In this document: piece by piece, positions 34,483 to 46,590 of the stretch
How positions within the stretch are numbered: position 1 is the stretch's first letter
Layout of the letters: each line of letters starts with the position of its first letter
Source of the DNA: Brasenia schreberi
Taxonomy: Eukaryota; Streptophyta; Magnoliopsida; Nymphaeales; Cabombaceae
Assembly: GCA_036023115.1 (NCBI GenBank)
Contig: JAYKKT010000080.1
Span: 8,755,501-8,819,500 of the forward strand
Direction of reading: 5' to 3'
DNA: 64,000 nucleotides
Notes under the pieces: generated by a model
Databases searched by the model: none
The model's input: only the letters and a program-made list of their open reading frames with translations
What the model was told of the DNA's origin: nothing
Made by a program: the position numbers and the translations under genes

Positions 34483-37400
34483 ATCTTAGATAAATTATTT
34501 TTTACCATATTGAACATGTTTATGACTGCTACCCTCTAACCTAAGGTCAACTTGACCTTGATGTTAAAAAAGTTTGTTGGTCCCCATTTTAAACATTAAC
34601 AGCAACGAATGAAAATTTGGTTAAACATGTTAGGGTTGTATTTGTATATCGAGTCAGATTATTCTCTACCTGATGATAGTGATCCTAAAAGATCAAATAG
34701 AATCACCGAGTGAAAGTAGAAGGACACCCTATGCCATTGTTGTATTTTATCAACATTGTCGAACATTTTATTCGATGTATATAATTCCTCTCCTTCCATG
34801 AAAATGAAAGATATGTGGCTGCCCTGGATCAGAAATACAATATTGAAGACCTTAGTCTTGAAAAATATTCTTTGGCCAAATTTCTTAAGTATCAAATAGT
34901 AGAAGGAAAATTTGTAATTGAAGTGACTCATGAGTTTCAATTTTTGTGCCATGGTATGAAGGAAGTCGAAATGGAGCTTCTTGATAAGTTTATTGCTATG
35001 TCTATTATTGAGAAATTTTCTAAGTCTTGGAAAGGTTTCGGCCTAGATCTTAAGCATAAGAAGGATAAGATAACCCTTGATGATCTAATGGTAGACATAG
35101 TAATAGAGAGAGTATAGAAGTCATAAACTTGTTATACCTTTAGATAACATCTATAGGGTTAACTTGATGGTTGAAAGGAAACAACCTAATGATCTTAAGG
35201 GAAAACATATAAAACATAAACCAAAGGCCAATATCTAAAATAAACTCAAGTACAAACTGTGTTGGCTATGTGGTCATGTTGGACATTGGGCAAAGGATTG
35301 TCCTTTAAAGAAAGCTATGAAACCTGCGACCACTAAAGGAGTTATGATAAACATGGTGGTGACCACTACACTGGCTAATGACTGATATCTATATTTTAAA
35401 CCCCATCTTCTTGCTATTTATCAGACACAATACTGGATTGTAGATATTAGGGCTAATGTGTACGTTTGTATTGACCAGACTATGTTTGTATCTTACAGGT
35501 CATCTATGGGTTAACAATAACCTTAGGGGATTATTTGACTGTTGAAGTCAAGGGCGAAGGACATGTGAACTTAAAGTTTCTCTCGAGAAATGTTCTAACT
35601 TTTGAGGGAGTTAGACACATTCCAACAATTCGTTAGAATATCCTCCATAGTCTTGCTTTAGTTAGGGAGGAATTAAGGTTAGATTACAAATGTAATAAAG
35701 TCTTCATTACATGACTTAGTATAGGGTGTTTCTTTGGAAAGGGCTATTTGTGTGATGTATAAGATCTGTTTATAATTCATGTTGAACCAATTATTGATTC
35801 TTGTATAAATTTTAATGATAATAAAATCTCTACTTTTGTTTCATCTTCTTCTTATTCTATATGCAATGTTGAATCATTTGATGTATGACATGTTAGGTAT
35901 GTTGAACCATTTTATGTATGATATGCTAGGTTTTGTCATATAAACCTTGATTCTATGAAAGAAATGATAAATTTAAATCTTATCCATAAGATTATTATAG
36001 ATAGGAAACACAAATGTGGTATATATGTGAAAGCAAAGTAACCTAAAAAACCATTCTATATGGTTAAAAGAAAATATGAGATTTTGGATTTGGTGTACGC
36101 TGATATTTATGAACTCAATGGAATGACTACGAGTGATAACAAAAGATATTTTATCATGTTTATTGATAATTGCAGTAGATACTATTATATTTACTTACTT
36201 AAAAGTAAATAAAACTTTAAAAGAGTTTTGAATATTTAGAAATGAAGTACAAACTCAGACAAACAAGATACTTAAATGATTAAGGTATGATAGGGGAGGA
36301 TAGTATACCTGAAACCTTTTTCAAGTATACTGTCAAAACAACGGTATTGTTTATGAGATTATTGTTCCTTACTCTCCTTAGTCTAATGGGATAGTTGAAC
36401 AGAAGAATATAACCCTATGTGATATGGTTAATGTTTTACTTCAAAGTTTTAGGTTATCTACCTGCATATAGGGGAAGCTTTGAATACGATTTGTCATATT
36501 CTAAATAGAGTTCTCCATAAGCATAAGGAAAATAATCCGTTTGAGTTTTGAAAGGGTCGAAAGACCAATCTCAAATATCTTAGTGTGGGGATGTCTTACG
36601 AAAATACTCATCTTTGAACACAAGAGAAATAAATTGGGAGATAAAACATTGGGTGTTATATTTCTAGGTTATGTGAAGACAAGCTATGCATACAAATTCT
36701 TGGTCATTAGTTGATGTTTTTGGCATAAATGTCAATACAATTATTGAGCTATGGGATGTTACATTCTTTGAGAATGTATTTTTCATGAAGACTAGAGTTT
36801 CTCAAAATGTATCTTTTGAAGATTTTGATCCTACTATTGGTTCCATTCCCGATCATGTGAAAAGGATGACAAATATGAAGGTGATCTTGATTTATTGTTT
36901 TAAGATAAGATAACTATAAGGAAATAACTGAACCAAAGATAAGTAAACGACGTAGGATATCAAAGGATTTTGGAAGTTGCTTTGTTACTTTTAATGTCGA
37001 GGATGATCCTATCACCTTTCAGTAGGTTATGACATCACTTGAGTTAGGTTTTGGAAAGAATCTATTAATGATGAAATCCAGTCAATTCTTTTCAATGGTA
37101 CTTAGGAATTAGTAGATTTGTCTCGTGTTGTTCTATTGTAGGTTGCAATTGAATCTTTAATAAGAAACTGAATGTAGACAAAACAATCAATAAGTAGAAG
37201 TTAGGTTAGTTATCAAGAGATACATACAAAAGGAAGGAATAAATTATTTTGATACATATTCTCCAATTTGTCGGATGACCACCATCTAAGTGTTTATAAC
37301 ACTGACCTATGTATATGATCTCACAATCCATCAAATTTATGTAAAGACCGCTTTCCTTCATAGTGACCTGCATGAGGAAATTTATATGCATCAACTAGAG

Positions 37401-39086
37401 AGATTTGTGGGTTTGTGAGAATGAATATAACATGTGTAATCTTGTTAAATAATTGTATAGTTTGAAGTAAGCCCCTAAATAATGGCATGAAAGGTTTGAT
37501 TATGTGATATCATCATTTGACTTCATTTCTAATGATTATGATAAGTGTGTCTAATGTAAGTCCATCAATAATGCTTTCATTATTCTTTGCCTGTATGTAG
37601 ATGATATATTATTTGATTCCGATATGAGAATAGTAAATGAGACTAAGTCATTCTTATGTATTAAGATTGAGATGAAAGACATGAGTGTTGCTGATGTGAT
37701 TTTAGGGCATAAAATCAGAAGGTCTACTAATGGTATAATAATCTCTCAATCTAACTATATTGTGAAAGTTTTAGAGAGATTTGGATATACAAACTATAGA
37801 CCTATTAAGATCCCATATAATTAATCTAAAGCTTTATATAAGAATAAAAGTTGTATTCTTTTGTCTCAACTGTAATATTCTTAGATATGAGAATAGTATA
37901 TGATCAAATATTGTATTTACTGTGTATAAGTTGAGTAGATATATCAGTTGTCTGGATAGAACCCATTGGTAAGCTCTAAACAGAGTGTTTCACTATGTAA
38001 AGGGAACAATTTCTCTTTGACTAAATTACGGTAAACATATTTTTATTCTTAAATGATGTAGTGATGCTAGTTGGATAACAAGAAACTTTTGAAGTAATGA
38101 GGTCTTTGATTATGTATTTTTGTGTGTGGTGGGGCTATCGCCTAGAAATTTAAGAAATTGACTATTTTGACTCGTTCTACTTTTTAGGCAGAACTATGTA
38201 TTTTGGATGAAGCTAGATTGGAGGCTAAATGACTTGAGGAACTTATGTCCAGTTTACCTATAATAAAGAAGTTATTTATTATAATTTAAGTGCATTATAA
38301 TAATATGACTATAATTGCTAAGATCAGTAGTTCCAAGTACAAACAAAAGTAATAGAGACACAGATAAGTCAGACTAAAGTATGTAAGGGCTCTTGTGTCT
38401 AATGAGGTCATTGTTGTAGATTTTGTTGGATCCAAAGATAATACAATTGATTCTTTGATTAAGAGTCTATGAATAGCCTTTGTTGAGAAATTCAATTTGG
38501 AGATGGTATTGAAACCCACGATTTATTTACAGACAGTGGCAACCCAACCTACCTAAGTGGAGATCCCATGAAATAGGTTCAATATGATAGTAACAAGTTA
38601 TTGTTTAAATATGATGATATTTTATATTATGTGATACTTTTAGTATCTGTGTGTCTATCCTTGTAAAGTAGAACGAGTCAAAATAGATATGAATGCAGAT
38701 CGAGTTGAGATTATTCTTTGAATGAGATCGAGTCCTAGGACAAGATGCTAGTAGTACACCTTAGAGATGTCCAACTAAGTGATTTACATTGTGAGGATGT
38801 AATAGAGGAATTGAGTTGTTACTTGAAGTCAATCATGATACAAGATATGAATGCATGACCATTAATGCATCACCCCCATAGATTACGCCATAGTATTTTA
38901 TTATGTTATTACCAATAGATACCTTTACACCCACGATTCAAGTTCAAAACATATATTCACCTGATTCCTGTGAGAGTAATATTGAATAAATCAGGTAATA
39001 GTTTAAACCTTAAGGTACTATTACTAAAAGAATAATATGACGGTTGGTTTAGGAGGCAATTTTACACGTAAGTACTTTGTGGAGAT

Positions 39087-39898
39087 TGTTGGATTAATGT
39101 TAATTATAGTTGAGTTTATTAAACCTATGTGTATTAATAACATTTATTTCATGTTTATATCCTAAATATTCAATGAATGCATAATTGATATATGTGAAAG
39201 TCCTAAAGTGTAAAAAGTCACATGTGAGAGACTTGTGCTTGTGATGACCAAGAGGAGACAAAGTCTAGTCCCATATTGAAGAATGTGATAAACCCCACAT
39301 GCCCTTTTATATAGTTGGTTGCTCGTGAACCTTAGTTGATATCTCATCTAACAAATCCACGTGTCGGACCGAGCCTCGGTTTGAAAATCGTCTTTGGTCT
39401 ATCTTTTTGCATGAAAATCTTTTAATCTAACTGTCAAGAGTGTTTGCACGAGAACGAATAAGAGACAGAAAGGTATGTTGGTTGGATTGGGTTCACGATG
39501 CATGATCCAACACACACTGTATAAATAAGTGATTAGGGCACCTAGTTAATACATAACAATGATTGCTCTCTTTCCTCTCATTTCCCTTCTCTGCTCCCCT
39601 CTACATGCAGTGTGATTGATCCCATCTCCTTATCTAGTCATAAGTGACTGAGGCGTGATCGAGGTTGACTCAAAGCTAGGTACATGCTCTTTGAGTTGTG
39701 TATGCGCTCAATCTTAGGAGGAAGCTACAAGTACCCGTATGTACTCACATAGATAAGTTTATATTCTGATTTTGCTTTTGTTTCTCGTATTATTTGTTTA
39801 TGGCTTACTTTGGATCTATGGTTGTTGTTGTCGGTTGGGGTATGTTTACATTTGTTGCATATTGGTCTATTATGTATGTTTACGACTTTTTGCCAACA
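39087..39898 (+). repeat. Copia 3' LTR
   Basis: 812 bp from TGTTGG to CCAACA, preceded by a polypurine-like 'tttgtggagat'. TATA-like 'tgtataaataag' near 39519. It is followed at 39899-39941 by sequence matching the element's own leader. Confidence 0.88.
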
Positions 39899-39941
39899 AT
39901 GTTAGAGAAATCAGTTTTTACCATAGTGAACATGTCTTAAA

Positions 39942-41066
39942 CAATTGAACAAGAAGTATCCAAGAGTAAAGGGGATAAAAAAAGAATATGTATATGGTAT
40001 TACTAGATTAGCAATTTTACTTTCATATGTAAATAACTATGTCTTTTCTAAAACTGTCTTTTCTAACTTTTTCCCTTTATTGTAGATCAATCCACACTTT
40101 GCTGATACCCTAGTAAAATTGGCCCGAAAGGTGATCATCTCCTTTTTATTCAATATGTTCATGTTTTGAGATCTTATATTTGAGTCCTAGTTTGAGAAAA
40201 TATCATATGATTGAGTGTGATGGTGCTGGAGATGGATGCTAGTGCTAGTTTGGAATATGACAATCTCAAAAATTATGGGTGGTTCAATATAACAGTGAAA
40301 CAACTATTAAACTTGAAAATGTTGCAATTGAAGGTTCAGTATTTATGAACTCTATGATGGTTGGCAAGTACAACATATGGAGTAAGGAAAATCAAAATGA
40401 AAATTCTGTCACTTATGAGCAACACATTGTCTAAAGTTAGACCACATCTTCATGATTGTAACATTGGATATTGAATTTTGTTTGTAACATTGGACATTGA
40501 ATTTCATTTTATTCGGTGCATATAGCATGTACGCACTCGTTTTAAAAGTTTGTAACATTGGACATTGAATTCAGTTTTATTCAACCTATATGACATTTAT
40601 TTACTTGTTCTTAATATTGGATATTTCTTGGATACATTTGGCCCATATGACTTGTATGTACTCATTTCAAAAGTTTGTAACATTGGACATTGAATTTGGT
40701 TTTATTCGGCCCATACTCATTCTAAATGTGTGTAAATTGTATATTTGATCTTCTTAGATATATAAATTTGTAAGATAAATAACTATATTATGATAATATC
40801 AAATTATATATCAGATGTTTGTAATGAGATTTTATTCCAAAAATCATGTGAAATTTGAATTATCAGAATTTTTTTTGGCATAATATAAGTAAATTATTTA
40901 TGACGATTGGACCGTCAATAGAAGGGATTCCGAAAGTTCTTTTTTATGGTTTTTAGGTACATTTCTGATGGTAAGAGGAAGCACTCAAAATGGATCATTT
41001 CTAGCGATTTCAACTTAGTTCAATATTTTCGACAATTGTATGATTATTTTCGACTCATTTTTTGAA
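39942..41066. repeat. Spacer with ~63-bp tandem repeat (40455-40735)
   Basis: 'tttgtaacattggacattga' lines occur near 40480, 40545 and 40672, with diverged units near 40455 and 40608, giving a period of about 62-68 bp. Units also share 'ttttattcggcccatatgac'-like and 'tgtactcatttcaaaagt' lines. The rest of the spacer shows no gene. Confidence 0.65.
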
Positions 41067-43440
41067 TACATTAGGATATCAAGGTATTCATGTGAACTTT
41101 GGTTTTGAGGATATAAATGAAGAAGGTAAGGAGATTTTAAATTTTGCTATGGTATTTGATCTCTTTATAGTCAATACAATCTTCAAAAAACGAGATGAAC
41201 ATTTAATTACTTATAAGAGTGTCTTATCACAAACGCAAATCAATTATTTTATTTATAAAAAAATAGAGTGTGTTATAAAGATTATAAGGTAATTCTAGGA
41301 GAAAGCTTAACTACCCAATATTAACTTTTAGTTATAGATTTATAGGTAAAAAAGTAGACAAAGAAGAAAAGGGTATATTAAGCTATTCAGACTAAATGGT
41401 GGAACCTTTTGAAAGAAGGTATATTTAAGCAGAAAGTCCTTTAAGGAGATGCTTGAAATTATGTTGGTATACCTTATGATATGTAGAATAATATAACTAT
41501 ACATATTAAGAAAGTGGTGAAAGATGTGGTAGGTGAATTTAAAGGAGGTGTACCAGCACAAAAAGAAGCTAGGTGGTGGAGTGAAGTAGTGAAAAATAAA
41601 ATCATGCAAAGATGCTATGTTACAAATTATATTATGCTAAGAAAATTAGTGAAACTTTAGATGCTTATAAGAAAACAAAGAAAGAAGCGAAAAAGGCCAT
41701 TATAAAGCAAAAGCTAAAATTTGAAAAGATTTATATAAAAAACCCAACTCAAAAGAGGATGAAAGAGATATTTTTAGAATAGTTAAGGCTAGAGATAAGA
41801 AAACTAAGGATCTTAATTTTGTTAGATTCATCAAAGACGAGGATAGAAAAATTCTAGTGGCAAATGATGATATAAAAATAGATGGAAAAACTAGCTTTTT
41901 AATGAAAATAAAGATGCTATTATTAGTTTAGGAGAGTTAGCCAAATCAAAAAAATATATAAATCATAATTTTCACCCACATATTAAAAAGAATGAAGTCA
42001 AAGAGGCTCTTAAACATATAAAGGGTGGTAAATCAGTAGGACCATATAATATGCCTATAGAAGTTTGGAAAATCCTAAGATAAATATGAATCACTTGGCT
42101 CACAAGACTATTTAATGAAATATGGAGAAACTAAAAGATGTTCAAGGAATGGAGAGCGAGTACACTTATAACCATATAAAAGATTAGAATTGTGAGAATT
42201 ATCGGGGCATCAAGTTAAAGAGCCATACTATAAAATTATGAGAAAGAATTATCGAACGTAGGTTAAGATAAGTATCGAGTACAACAGAGAACCAATTTGG
42301 TTTCATACCAAGCATATCTATTGTTGAGGCGTTTCTCCTTTTGAGACATTTTATGAAACTTTTTAGAGGAAAAAAGAAAGACCTTCACATGATATTGATA
42401 TAGAAAAAACTTACGATACGGTACCGAGAGAAGTTCTTTGGAGAACCTTGGAAAGAAAAGGTATCCCTTTGACATACATAAACCTTATAAGAGACATGTA
42501 CGATGGCGCAAAAACATGTGTGAGGACTCATAAGAAATAACAAACTTCTTTGAGGTTAATATTGGGTTACATCAATGATCAACTTTAAGTCTATACTTAT
42601 TTATAATAGTGATCGATGAGTTAACAAAACATATTCAAGATAAAGTACCTTGGTGTATGTTATTTGTAGATGACATTGTGTTAGTGGAGGAGTCTAAAGA
42701 AAAAGTTAATAGAAATTGGAACTATGGAGAGAAACATTAGAAAGTAAAAGCTTCCGACTTAGTAGAACAAAAATAGAATATATGGAATGTAAGTTTGATC
42801 ATTTGGTTACTTCAGAGAACATAGAAATTAAAATTGGCACACATTGTATCTCTCAAAAGGAAAGCTTTAAATACCTAGGGTCAATTTTGCATAGTGATGG
42901 AAGAATTGATGGAGATATTACACACAGAATTAATGTTGGTTGGTTAAAATGGAGAGGAGCATCAAGTATTCTTTGTGATAAGAAGATACCATTAAAGTTA
43001 AAAGTAAATATTATAGAGCAGCATTAGACCTGCCATGTTTTATGGTTCTGAGTGTTGGACAGTTAATCAACATGTACAAAAGATGTCTGTGATAGAAATG
43101 AAGATGTTGAGATGGATGAGTGGTCATATAAGAAAAGAATGTATACATAATGAAGTTATTAGAAACAAATTAGGAGTGACACCAATAGAGGATAAAATGA
43201 GAGAATATCATTGAAGATAGTTTTTATAGAAAAAAGATCAAAAGAAGAACCTATAAGAAGGTATAAAAAACTAAATTTTAAAAGTATTAAAAAAGGTAAA
43301 GGACGACCACAAAAGTGTTGGAAAGAAACAATAAAGAATGATCTAGCTTATTGTGAGTTAACTGTGAACATGACACATGATAGGGCTATGTGGAAACAAA
43401 GAATTCATGTAGCCGACCCTATCTAGTATGAGAAAAGGCT
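41067..43440 (+). mobile_element. LINE (same family), 5'-truncated, frameshifted
   Basis: Begins mid-endonuclease (LGYQGIHVNFGFEDINEE at about 41070) and runs through DLFIVNTIFKKRDEHLITYK, the Lys-rich linker (41,480-41,930), the RT (GGKSVGPYN near 42030, ENQFGFIPS near 42290, the [11 protein letters not shown] line near 42420) and an intact catalytic FVDDIVLVEES at 42661. It continues through the KYLGSILHSDGRIDGDI, WLKWRGASSILCDKK and [16 protein letters not shown] lines to [11 protein letters not shown] and the 3' tip 'aaaaggcttagttg'. Many frameshifts and stops. Unlike the copy at 5.6-8.8 kb, its central segment is in normal orientation. 'ttttttga' at both ends is too simple to count as a target duplication. 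Confidence 0.9.
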
Positions 43441-43610
43441 TAGTTGTTTTTTTTGACAAACGTTTTCCTGGGGTTGTCAACCTTTTTTGATAGTAAATGT
43501 TGTTGTAAAAAAAGATTAATTGTTGTTGTTGTAAAAACTTGCATTTCTAAAGATGGCAATGGAGTGGTTATGTGACAGGTATAACAATGCCCAACTTTGT
43601 ACCTACACCT

Positions 43611-43765
43611 CAATTTTATGTCCCGTATTTCCGTGCACCCAATTGAACCCCAATATAATTAAACTTATGAATGATGGAACAAATGTATCTTTATTCAATC
43701 ATTCTAAATCTAATTATATTGGGGTTCATATTGGGTACACAAAAGCGTGGAACATTATCAAATTG
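43611..43765. repeat. 155-bp near-symmetrical hairpin (foldback)
   Basis: The left arm 43611-43680 and right arm 43696-43765 are inverted copies separated by a 15-base loop. The best run is 'gaaccccaatataatta' (left, from 43645) against its exact reverse complement (right, from 43711). Further pairing continues through 'caattttat' (43611) and 'attatcaaattg' (43754). It lacks coding capacity, and no clear target duplication was seen, so it may be a foldback MITE or a small-RNA precursor-like hairpin. Confidence 0.7.
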
Positions 43766-44089
43766 CTTTCCAAAACAAGCGAAAAAATCTACATCATTTA
43801 ATGTCCAAAGAAGCGTAGTTTTGACCTTATTGAAACTAATCTCTTGCAAGCAGAGGGCAGTGATTTAGCAAAAACATGCACAGGCACACATGCACCCTCT
43901 TGGAGGCGAACTCCCCAGCATCCACGGTACTCAGACGTCCTCAGTTTTGATGACTTATTTGACCAACGAGGACTAGTTGGGCTATTTTGAAGTATAGACG
44001 GTTATGCGTTTAAATATAAAATATAATATGAGCTAATTTAGAAAAAATTGAGAAGTACTATGTGTGAGCAACTATTAACACTCTCACGT

Positions 44090-44730
44090 TCACTTATGGA
44101 ACCAAGTACTACACACAAACATACATACACCACAATCACTACACTCTGGAACGGTGATAAAGCCTGGTTCACTCGCCACCTATACACGATAAGAGTGAGG
44201 GAGATAGAGTAAAATTTAGAGTTAAAATAATCTGAATTTTCATTCTGAAATCTATCTATTTATGCTTAGAATAGACTCTTTGAGTTGAGTTCAAAAAGAA
44301 CATTAACACCTTATAATTTACTAGGTGGATTGTTCACATTCCTTATAATTCTATGTTGTTTCCCAGGCTTTGCAGTTGAATGCATTAAATGGTCTTACGA
44401 TCTACTAGATAGGAATTTTTAAGAAATAGTTACCACCATGCAACATTAACTACTAATTAAACCATTTCAAAAATTATACAAAAAATAGCTTAAAACATTC
44501 TAGGAACTCTCGGACAAACTTTTGCACGAGCTATGCTTATAATTAAGATCTTGAATTGTGTTAACTCTGGTTTTCTCTGGAATCTTTTGTTGTTAGAAGG
44601 TGAACACATTTTTGACAACAGGTGAGTCCATTGTTTTTCACTCGCCCCAGATTTTCATTCCTAGGAGCAACGCCTCAATGGACTGGTTAACTCATGCTCG
44701 TATGAGAAGTAGGGTCTGGTAGCAATTTGT
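44090..44730. repeat. Diverged LTR-like relic related to the 2.0-4.8 kb repeats
   Basis: Lines such as 'ggtgataaagcctggttcac', 'tcgccacctatacacgataa' and 'atctatttatgcttaga' parallel those of the three LTR-like copies near the left end, in the same order. Strongly diverged; ends undefined. Confidence 0.4.
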
Positions 44731-45825
44731 GATATCATTGGTTGATACTTGAATTCCACCACCATATATAAATATAATCATATTTAGAGGTGGTTTTGAC
44801 AGTTTTAATTAGTTAATCATACTTGGCACTTGACCACTACAAAACTCAAAAGTGGCTTCCACAAAAAGTAAGGAACTTAAAACTAATATTTTAAGAGTTA
44901 TTGTTTCTAGAAGAAGTAGCTCTTGGAATGAAATTTCAGCATTTGCAATAAATACAAAATTGGAACTATTAATTAAACTGTTGTTGGGGTGCATGCGTGG
45001 TGGGGTGCACTAACAACTAAAAAAAAAGTATTCTGCAACAAGAAAAGACTTACCGAAAACAAAATTGTCATCTTTCTTAAATTTTGACTTCATCTCATAT
45101 AATCATAATTAGGTACTCATGAAGAAACCGACGTAAATGCCTCCAAAATTTTCTCTTTTCCTGAACCCTCTGAATCCCGAAAACCAATATTCATAGAAAC
45201 CGAACCGGAGAAGGCATCGGTTCACTAGAAAGAGGTTTGACCCCACTTCAACCAGTAGCAATTAATATATATATATATATATATATATTATTTATTACAA
45301 GATAAAAAATAAAGAACCCCAAGTATCAAAACATGCTTCTCCAGTAGATCTTATTCAACTAATCACCTCAAATAAGAAAGGGACTCCAAAAACCAACTTA
45401 AATTACTAAGAAAAGGAAAATATTAAGTTTATTACTCAAAAAGTAAAATAAACATTAAAAATAGAAAAAAGGAAAAAATAACATACAGGCAACTTCACCG
45501 GTTCAACAGTCAGGTTCACTGGTCATCGGCTGGGTATTTCTCCGTTTGGTTCAATATATCAACCGAACTGGCTCATGATCTGATTCCCGATTCATCCACC
45601 CCGACTGGCCAGATGGATTTGGTTTTCATAAACTATGCCCAAAACTGAATTCACCACCCATTGAGAAACCCAAAACAAACACAGAGAGAATCCGAAGACA
45701 AATATGAACTTTTCGCTCCCTTTTGACATGAACCATGGTCTTCCTTTTGTCTTCCCTAGCTTCTTGAGGGCCTAAAATTGGCTTTCACTTCACACACACA
45801 GAATTGTTTCATACCGTTGAGCTCC
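44731..45825. other. No gene; AT tract and diffuse repeats
   Basis: An (AT)n tract lies at 45264-45289. Around 45490-45640 there are 'caccggttcaac' and 'aaccgaactgg' words of the type seen in the MITEs, without definable ends. No coding support. Confidence 0.4.
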
Positions 45826-45965
45826 AAGGCCTAAATTCATGGATTGAGTTGTGTGCATGGTCTACAATGACCTAAGTTTTGGGGATTAAGAGCTTTATAC
45901 CCTCACTAGCATCAAAGGCATACGCTTGTTTAAAAATTCATCATACTTAAAGATGTAGCTTATTC
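45826..45965. repeat. Dispersed repeat Q, copy 2
   Basis: Shares 'aggcctaaattcatggattg', 'ggggattaagagctttatac' and 'cgcttgtttaaaaattcatc' lines with 29430-29770 and 50380-50660. Confidence 0.5.
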
Positions 45966-46126
45966 ATGATTACTTTACAGATCTCAAATATGGATTATGA
46001 TTTTAGGTAGGGATGGAAAATCGGGTCAACAAATGGGTCAGTTTAGGACCAGGTGAACATGAACCCCATCCATCTGTTCAGTTCCATTTAAAAACAATAA
46101 GGCTGTCAACTTCACCGGTTCAACCG

Positions 46127-46590
46127 TCAGGTGTTAGTCGCATCAACAAAGGCTATAAATAGTAACGATAACAAATAAACAAGGATCAACCGCAAACCAC
46201 AATTCCTCCATTCTTTGTTTTACGTTAGTCTTTTTCTTGCTTTCCTTGGAGTAAAATTTAGTGATCTTGACGCATATTCAAGTATTACAAGTGCTCTACC
46301 ATGTTTGTATGTATGATTTTGACAGCAATTGGGATATGCACAATCGGATTCTTGAAAATCTACTCCCGTTGCCTAAAGCCTTATCCAAATACTCCTTGAA
46401 AACACGGTTTAGAGTTCTCTAACATGCCCCGCACCATGTTCCACTCCAACGGGTTCCATTAGGTGCTATTCGAATTGTGTCATCACTTTTGATGATAACA
46501 ATATATATACATATGTGTGCAATGTAATATCCATCTAGTGTCTATTTGAATAATTTTAAAGGCTTAAATTCATTGAGAGTTTTAAGTTGA
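46127..46590. repeat. Dispersed repeat P, copy 1 (LTR-like)
   Basis: Parallels 49990-50403 through a TATA-like 'ggctataaatagta' near 46152, 'agtgctctaccat' near 46287, 'tgcacaatcggattc', 'atgttccactccaac' and 'aggcttaaattcattg'. TATA placement and length suggest an LTR, but no TG..CA ends or target duplication were fixed. Confidence 0.5.

Larger units (their letters stand above)
33625..39941 (+). mobile_element. Ty1/copia retrotransposon, degenerate, with two LTRs
   Basis: Order on the plus strand is LTR, gag, protease, integrase, reverse transcriptase, RNase H, LTR, which is the copia order. Gag line ALDQKYNIEDLSLEKYS at 34817-35117; zinc knuckle CWLCGHVGHWAKDC near 35260-35305; protease line WIVDIRANVYVC near 35433 (active-site DSG altered to DIR); integrase near 35920-36600 with PYSPQSNGIVEQKN; RT near 37190-37830 with TAFLHSDLHEEIYMHQ and an intact YVDD at 37594-37605; RNase H line SDASWI near 38060. 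Dozens of stops and frameshifts. The LTRs are diverged, so it is old. The usual 5-bp target duplication is absent. Confidence 0.92.

Noticed and set aside
34659..34952. 97-codon minus-strand frame
   Set aside because: Antisense to copia gag.
37206..37394. 62-codon minus frame
   Set aside because: Antisense to copia reverse transcriptase.
33625..39941. 5-bp target duplication around the copia element
   Set aside because: Flanks compared for LTR ends at both 39898 and 39932; neither gives a match.
41050..43450. 'ttttttga' on both sides of the second LINE as a target duplication
   Set aside because: Low complexity, and the 3' copy overlaps a T-run next to the LINE tail.
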